DNA of 11,679 nucleotides, taken from the NCBI GenBank assembly GCA_947175585.1, contig CAMWNL010000010.1, positions 1 to 11,679 of the forward strand. Direction: 5' to 3'. Position 1 is the first letter of the stretch; every line of letters begins with the position of its first letter. A program made the position numbers and the translations under genes. The notes below the pieces were generated by a model. The model searched no databases. It was given only the letters and a program-made list of their open reading frames with translations, and had not been told where the DNA came from. Positions 6,651 to 11,679 of the stretch are shown in pieces. Source of the DNA: an uncultured Bacteroidales bacterium. GTDB lineage: Bacteria > Bacteroidota > Bacteroidia > Bacteroidales > Muribaculaceae.

Positions 6651-8855
6651 TTAGAACCAGACCTTCTTTACAGAGCCATCACCCATCTTAATGATGTTGA
6701 TACCCTTAAACGGTTTGTCTGATGCAACACCATTAAGATTATAATAAACAGCCGTATTGAAATCATTCACAATAATATTCTCTATACCGGATGTTTCATC
6801 TGTAACCGTGATGCAAACTTCGGGCACTGCTCCGAAATAAGTTTTATGGGCTATCGCAGTAAAATTAGGAGAGCGACCGGCTGTAGGGCTGATGTTACGA
6901 TGATTGCCTATCGGATCACCATAACCATTAACCTGCAGCACACCATCATTTAGAACAAACTCCTCCGTTGTGTCAAAATCTTCAGGAATAGTGACTGTGA
7001 CAGCCTGGGCTTTAGGAGCTGACCCAAATGTATATTGGTTAGCCCCAAGGATAAGAGCTGTTCCATTAGGGATACCGTTATAAGTTACGTATGCCGACAT
7101 ATTGTAAATACCTGCAAGCTTATTGGCGGGATGGAAAAGACCTGAATACTGAATCTTAACCGTATCACCGGGCTTGAATGTATCGCTGCCCTCATTCGTT
7201 TCATTAGTAATTTCGCGGTGGCACTCTTTGGCAGATATCACCTGATAAACTGATTTTCCGGATGCATCAGTAAGTTTGACTATCTGACGTCCGTGTTTAA
7301 GCAATAGAGTATAAGAACCATCATCATTTTTACTTACACCCTCAGAACCGAAACCGCTATAAGTGACTGTCTGCTCGCCAATAGCCGGATATGCTATGGT
7401 GATTTTGTCGACACCCTCGGGTGTGAAAGTGTAGTATGCTCCCACCTCAGTATCCAGATAGTAGAATATATCATGCTCGGCATCGACATATTCGCCTGCA
7501 AGTTTCAGAGTTCCGCTGTTATATTCTTCATTAATAAACATATTGGTTTCAATATCAGTAGCACTTTCTCCGACTGTCACTACATATACAGCAGTATTTT
7601 CAGGCCAGATAGCGCCCCAGTATTCGCCACCCATATAAGCTTTCTTTTCTGATCCGCTATAATAGTTAAGACCAATCGCGTCGTAGGTCACAAGAACTAT
7701 AACTGTGCCTTCACCGACAGCTTTTATCTTTGACCACGGTGATAAATTTGTATCGGCGTTATCAATCTCGATCACCCCTTCACTTGCCTGACCGTCGAGA
7801 CCGATAACAGTGTAATGAAAATCAGGCTCCATAAAATAATTATTAGTGGAGTTATCGGTCAATTGCCATGTGCGCATAGCGTGAGCGTCAAACTCATCGC
7901 CTACGTTTAACACAAGATGTCCCTGAGGATTCACGTTCACAAATATATCCCCTGTCTCAAAACCGTTATTACTTTGAACGTCATGATTTATCTGTTTGGG
8001 ATTAAATGCCTTATAATCTTCGGTTGTAAAATTGATTACAGGACATTTTTCCTCGTCGCCACTCATGGTGAAATAACCAGCCTGGGTGAGTCCGTCTTTT
8101 AACCATGTGCGGTAATTATAGACCTGGCCTTCGGCAAGAAAATAAGTATATACTTTAGTGTCGCCCTTGTCCTCAATATTTTTGGGTTCTACCGCTGTGA
8201 AGTCTGTAAAGTGAGTAAATTTCATGCCTAAGAATAACTCTGCTTCAGACGGCAGTGTTATTGAATAATCGTGACTCACCGGAATCGCACCATTGATATT
8301 GACATTGAAAGTCAGCGTCCCTGATTTATAGAGAGTGGTATAATTATCGGCTTTGTGTTCTTCACTTGGAATGAAGGCTACGTTATAGCTGTTGCCATTA
8401 AGAGCGAGGAAAGTGTTTCGGCCGGCCGTAGTGCTGTTTCCAATAGTTATTACCTGCTTTTCGCCTTCACGACTATTGACTGTTACGTCGAGTGTATAGT
8501 CACCGTTTTCGATAGTCCATAGCGAGCCGTCTTCATGTTTATTTGTAACATAAGCCGTACAAGTCAGAATCTTAAACTCCTGCTCTTCATCTGAGTCTAT
8601 AACTGAGAGGACTATTGTACCGTTGACGGTGGTAGAATCCTTGGCAAGACCAGTCAACACATATTCTCCGGCCGGAATATCCAAATTATAGTCCAATTTC
8701 TCCGGCTCACCGACTTCAATTGCTGTGCCACTGTCTTTTGACACAAGAGTCATAAATTTTGACTCATTGTTCATAATGACTTTTACCGGTGTGGCATTTG
8801 CGTACAAGCCACATGCAAGCGCCATCAGCGGTAGAGTTAATCGTTTTAGTTTCAT
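6651..8855 (-). CDS. Large exported protein of unknown function, intact paralogue of the interrupted gene
   Basis: A 734-residue secreted protein. Signal peptide MKLKRLTLPLMALACGLYANA with a likely cleavage before TPVKV; ALAC at 12-15 resembles a lipobox, but the paralogue lacks it and shares the A|TPV site. The rest is beta-rich: N-terminal domains at about 22-270, the MRTWQLT (327-333) and NYFMEPDFHYTV (339-350) module, HDIFYYLDTE...YTFTPEGV (461-481), KNDDGSYTLLLKHGRQIVKLTDASG (509-533), SGLFHPANKLAGIYN (571-585), then NGYGDPIGNHR...GRSPNF (643-665), and a tail at about 700-734 (YYNLNGVASDKPFKG...KKVWF) like short Bacteroidales sorting tails. There is no BIG2 domain, unlike its neighbour. 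It follows the BtuG-like gene by 20 bases, so it is probably co-transcribed with the TonB receptor. No enzymatic motif seen; surface ligand binding is inferred only from context. The start has no Shine-Dalgarno. Confidence 0.85.
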   Translation of the reverse strand: MKLKRLTLPLMALACGLYANATPVKVIMNNESKFMTLVSKDSGTAIEVGEPEKLDYNLDIPAGEYVLTGLAKDSTTVNGTIVLSVIDSDEEQEFKILTCTAYVTNKHEDGSLWTIENGDYTLDVTVNSREGEKQVITIGNSTTAGRNTFLALNGNSYNVAFIPSEEHKADNYTTLYKSGTLTFNVNINGAIPVSHDYSITLPSEAELFLGMKFTHFTDFTAVEPKNIEDKGDTKVYTYFLAEGQVYNYRTWLKDGLTQAGYFTMSGDEEKCPVINFTTEDYKAFNPKQINHDVQSNNGFETGDIFVNVNPQGHLVLNVGDEFDAHAMRTWQLTDNSTNNYFMEPDFHYTVIGLDGQASEGVIEIDNADTNLSPWSKIKAVGEGTVIVLVTYDAIGLNYYSGSEKKAYMGGEYWGAIWPENTAVYVVTVGESATDIETNMFINEEYNSGTLKLAGEYVDAEHDIFYYLDTEVGAYYTFTPEGVDKITIAYPAIGEQTVTYSGFGSEGVSKNDDGSYTLLLKHGRQIVKLTDASGKSVYQVISAKECHREITNETNEGSDTFKPGDTVKIQYSGLFHPANKLAGIYNMSAYVTYNGIPNGTALILGANQYTFGSAPKAQAVTVTIPEDFDTTEEFVLNDGVLQVNGYGDPIGNHRNISPTAGRSPNFTAIAHKTYFGAVPEVCITVTDETSGIENIIVNDFNTAVYYNLNGVASDKPFKGINIIKMGDGSVKKVWF

Positions 8856-8875
8856 AAGATTTGGTTTTAAAATAA

Positions 8876-10168
8876 TTATGGTAGGAAAATGATTTTTTTG
8901 CCGTTGGTTATATAAATTCGGCCGGGCTCGGGAGCTGAAACTTTTATGCCTTGGAGGTTATATATGTCATGGGAGCCGGTAACGGAATCGACAATCGCGT
9001 CGTCAAGTCCGCCGGTATAGTTATCTGGCTTAAGAGCAAGAAAATGGGCGGGGTTGATATAAACGCCAAACTTACCAAGCAGTTTTCCCTCAGGTGACCA
9101 TTGATAGAGAGTGCCTCCCTCGACAAAGCCACCGGCATCGGTTGCGTAGATATAGCCGGTATAGGGGTTGACATATATGCCGTAGGGCATGCCGATTTTC
9201 AATAGATCTTTGTAAACCGAGCCGGGGAAATCCTCACTGACGCCTTCTTGGCCACCGGTGGTCATCACTTCTGCGGGGTCGATGGTGACGTAATTAAATG
9301 TGTATTCACCTGTGTAATATGAGTAGCGGGAGCCGATGGCATAGAAATTGCCTTCGAGAGTGGTACAGTTGTAGGTCGCTGCGTAAGGGAGGATTACAAA
9401 ACACTCGAAATCGTCCTTATCGCCAAGGGCAGCCTCGCAGTCAAAAATGATAGCTGCAGCCGGCACCTCGTAATAGTCGCCGGGAGAATTTATGCAGAGA
9501 TATTTGCCGCTCTGCGACATCTTGCCGTAAAGATTTATCTGACCGGTATCAACAGTGCGGACTACAGTCATTGTCTCGGCATCGATTATGCTGACCGTGG
9601 TCTCGTAATCGTGGTTTTCCTGAAAAGCATAGCCGCCGGTATTGGCTACGAAAAGATGTCCGTCATAATAAGCTATGCCTTCCGGTTCGTATCCGACTTC
9701 ACAGGCTGAGACCACCTTAAACGTTGTGACGTCGATTTTTGCGACGAAACCTTTCTTGAACTCAACAAACTTGTCGCCGACCTTACACTCATGGCCGTAA
9801 GACGTTATGTAGACATAGTCACCGTCGGAGGCAAGCTTGCGGTTGTTGGGGACGTCTTCGGTCGCAGCGACAGCTTTACCCTCGGGGGTGATAAACTGCA
9901 CGATGTTTGACCAGTTGATGGCTATGGCAATGAGGTCGTCGTTGACGGCAATGATGTCGTTGGGCGTATCGCCGAGTTTCGAGCCGTTGACGTCGCGGAA
10001 CCATTGGTTGCTGACCACTTTGCCGTCCTCAAAGTAAGTGATTTTTCCATTGTCTGACTGCCAGTTGCCTTCGTTAAGCAAAATAATACGCTCTTGCGAA
10101 AAGCATATCGCCGGGATTAGCAGTGATAGCAGTGCTGCAAAAAGTCTGATTGGGCTTGTCTTTATCAT
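8876..10168 (-). CDS. BtuG-like (YncE/DUF5074) exported beta-propeller protein
   Basis: A 430-residue protein with a signal peptide (MIKTSPIRLF then AALLSLLIPAICFS, likely cut before QE) followed by propeller-type repeats. Strings typical of the BtuG/DUF5074 group are seen: LNEGNW (31-36), YVYITSYG (118-125), KKGFVAKIDVTTFKVV (138-153), VGYEPEGI (158-165), LFVANTGGY (172-180), TVSIIDAETM (191-200), PGDYY (229-233) and PYGIYVNPYTGYIYATDAGG (328-347), then NPAHF (372-376). Known family role: in Bacteroides, BtuG is a surface protein that captures cobalamin with very high affinity and hands it to BtuB. Here it lies 20 bases after a TonB-dependent receptor gene, the same order as in cobamide loci. 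Unlike Bacteroides BtuG it has no lipobox (the residue before Cys22 is Ile) but has a C-terminal sorting-like tail (IYNLQGIKVS...IYITNGKKIIF). The family is secure; the ligand is inferred. Confidence 0.82.
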   Translation of the reverse strand: MIKTSPIRLFAALLSLLIPAICFSQERIILLNEGNWQSDNGKITYFEDGKVVSNQWFRDVNGSKLGDTPNDIIAVNDDLIAIAINWSNIVQFITPEGKAVAATEDVPNNRKLASDGDYVYITSYGHECKVGDKFVEFKKGFVAKIDVTTFKVVSACEVGYEPEGIAYYDGHLFVANTGGYAFQENHDYETTVSIIDAETMTVVRTVDTGQINLYGKMSQSGKYLCINSPGDYYEVPAAAIIFDCEAALGDKDDFECFVILPYAATYNCTTLEGNFYAIGSRYSYYTGEYTFNYVTIDPAEVMTTGGQEGVSEDFPGSVYKDLLKIGMPYGIYVNPYTGYIYATDAGGFVEGGTLYQWSPEGKLLGKFGVYINPAHFLALKPDNYTGGLDDAIVDSVTGSHDIYNLQGIKVSAPEPGRIYITNGKKIIFLP

Positions 10169-10188
10169 ATCTTTTAGTTTAGGTTATA

Positions 10189-11679
10189 TCAGATGGTGAA
10201 GGTGGCTGTCAGGCGGAAGTTGCGACCCGGCATCGGATAGCGAGGGATATGCTCGTACTGAACATCAAAAAGGTCGTTGATCTCCAATGAAACAAGCAAA
10301 TTACGAAGTGCCGATGATAATTTCAGGTCAACATTATTGTAAGGCTTCAGCACATCTTCAGGATCGGCATACGACCACATGCGTTCACCGACATGAAGCT
10401 CCGACACAGTCAAGGAATAGTTGCGCCAGGCAGCGATGGCCGTAATGCCGAAAGACAGTGTCGGCGAGTAACATATAGGCTTATTATAACTATTGGGATT
10501 ACCGGGATCGGTGCGGTTAAGGTCGCGCTGCCATGTCAACGACGTGAGCAATGAAAAATTCCATGGACCGTTCATAAATCGGCCAGAAGCAGTGGCGTTA
10601 AGACCTCTACAATAAGTTTCGCCATAGTTCATCATGGACCATGTGTATGTACCCTTTAACGGTAGACAGACGATGCGGTCATCGATGTGGTTGACATAGA
10701 CGTCGGCTTGCACAGACGCGAACCACCCCTGTGAAATGAAATTGTATTCTGCCCCTAAGTCAAACTGGCGAGTATACTCCGGTTTTAGATTTCGGTTGCC
10801 GACCTGCGTGTAATACAGGTCATTGAGTGTAGGTGCACGGAAAATAGTCTTATACCATGCTTTGAGCGTTAAACTTTTGAATGTGCAGGCTAATGATACA
10901 GCCGGCGTGAAGCGGCTTAGCGGATCAGCTGCGCCGACCTTTAGCCGCGTGTGATCTTTGTAATGTTGATAAAGCATTGAAGCAGCCAAACGAAATGGCT
11001 TATATGCTACCTGAACCGCAACAACCGCTTTCTGAACCTCGCGCCTGACCGGACAAAATCTTTTCAAATCAGCATCAAGCCACGACATTCTCATATCATA
11101 GCCGACGTTAAGCGAGAGCCATCTGGCCGGGAAATATGCGCCGGAAACCGAGGCGTAAGCGTCGTGCTGATAATAATGGTTATTGACTTTAGCTGTATTC
11201 TGATTGTCGGGATAGTCTGTGCAATAACGCAGATACTCGTAGGCATACTTGCCGTTAAGTTTCAATTCAAATTTTTCGTCATAGGCACGACGATATGATG
11301 CCTGAGCAAAGCAATCCTTGTCCCACTCGCGGCCTACGTTGTTGTATTTGTCTGATAGACGGCGTACAATGCCACCTGGACATCCGCGCTCTGACGCATA
11401 ATAATAAATGTGTGATGAAAAACCATCCTTGAATAGAGCGGCCTCAAGGCGACCATACTCTATGTCTGAATTTTTTCGTCGACCGACAGTGTCTTCATAT
11501 TCCGATTTGTATCTGAACGGATAATCACCCTTGGAGTTGAGGTATTCGCCATCAATAAAAGCGCTCCAGCCGTTGCGGCTGATCTGGGCGTTGACGCGCC
11601 CCATATATGTATGGAATGACGCCCATCTCGCGGTCAGCGACAGAGAGTCGCATGTCGGGATACGCGTGCGCATATAGAC
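10189..11679 (-). CDS. TonB-dependent outer-membrane receptor, BtuB-like, C-terminal barrel only
   Basis: An active-transport beta-barrel powered by TonB. Only the last 496 or so codons are present; the frame stays open to the window edge (V-Y before the Met at 11673), so that Met is not the start, and the signal peptide, TonB box and plug domain lie outside. The visible part is the barrel: alternating aromatic and polar strands, SERGCPGG in an extracellular loop region, TIFRAPTLNDLYYTQVGNRN and LKPEY, late barrel motifs common to BtuB and siderophore receptors, and a C-terminal strand YPMPGRNFRLTATFTI. The PMPGRNF ending and SERGxPG resemble Bacteroidota BtuB-type receptors, and the following BtuG-like gene supports a cobamide substrate. 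A siderophore or haem receptor is the main alternative. Any cobalamin riboswitch would lie upstream, out of view. Confidence 0.87.
   Translation of the reverse strand, partial: VYMRTRIPTCDSLSLTARWASFHTYMGRVNAQISRNGWSAFIDGEYLNSKGDYPFRYKSEYEDTVGRRKNSDIEYGRLEAALFKDGFSSHIYYYASERGCPGGIVRRLSDKYNNVGREWDKDCFAQASYRRAYDEKFELKLNGKYAYEYLRYCTDYPDNQNTAKVNNHYYQHDAYASVSGAYFPARWLSLNVGYDMRMSWLDADLKRFCPVRREVQKAVVAVQVAYKPFRLAASMLYQHYKDHTRLKVGAADPLSRFTPAVSLACTFKSLTLKAWYKTIFRAPTLNDLYYTQVGNRNLKPEYTRQFDLGAEYNFISQGWFASVQADVYVNHIDDRIVCLPLKGTYTWSMMNYGETYCRGLNATASGRFMNGPWNFSLLTSLTWQRDLNRTDPGNPNSYNKPICYSPTLSFGITAIAAWRNYSLTVSELHVGERMWSYADPEDVLKPYNNVDLKLSSALRNLLVSLEINDLFDVQYEHIPRYPMPGRNFRLTATFTI

Noticed and set aside
8811..8820. 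ALAC in the 734-residue protein as a lipobox
   Set aside because: The hydrophobic core before it is short, the paralogue has no equivalent, and both share a good signal peptidase I site before TPV; not excluded, but less likely.
10169..10188. A cobalamin riboswitch or promoter between the receptor and BtuG-like genes
   Set aside because: The gap is 20 AT-rich bases, far too short for a riboswitch; any such element would lie upstream of the receptor, outside the window.

Overview
The window looks like chromosomal DNA from a Bacteroidales bacterium, most likely a gut Muribaculaceae or Prevotella-like lineage; the family-level guess is inference. The reasons are the release factor 2 sequence style, no recognisable Shine-Dalgarno sites before the start codons, large secreted Ig-like proteins ending in a short 'YNLxGv...GxxIxxxxKKV' tail, and a TonB-dependent receptor next to a BtuG-like propeller. 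The window is almost wholly coding: no tRNA, rRNA, CRISPR array or insertion sequence was seen, and the largest gap between genes is 79 bases.

Left part (1-3597, + strand): four tightly packed housekeeping genes, prfB (5' truncated), rnz, tadA and lpxB, with gaps of 8, -4 (ATGA overlap) and 6 bases, so probably one transcript. The first three serve translation and tRNA maturation: stop-codon release, tRNA 3' processing and wobble inosine. LpxB makes the lipid A disaccharide. The first 17 bases hold the classic prfB +1 programmed frameshift site, with a perfect AGGAGG, so the RF2 reading frame crosses an in-frame TGA.

Junction (3598-3676): the lpxB operon converges with a minus-strand operon. 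A strong GC-rich hairpin lies between them; its T-rich flank favours termination of the minus-strand transcript.

Right part (3677-11679, - strand): a four-gene operon read from right to left, with gaps of 20, 20 and 43 bases: the C-terminal barrel of a BtuB-type TonB-dependent receptor (5' end outside the window), a BtuG-like/DUF5074 beta-propeller, and two large paralogous exported proteins of unknown function. The best hypothesis is an outer-membrane cobamide (vitamin B12-type) capture and uptake locus, with the propeller and perhaps the large proteins as surface partners. The propeller and both large proteins carry related C-terminal sorting-like tails and none has a convincing lipobox, unlike the lipoprotein accessory factors of Bacteroides.

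The last gene of that operon is interrupted by one in-frame TAA (6377-6379), with the same frame open on both sides. Its intact neighbouring paralogue has a Lys at or next to the aligned position. It is either a recent nonsense mutation, a sequencing error or a recoded stop.
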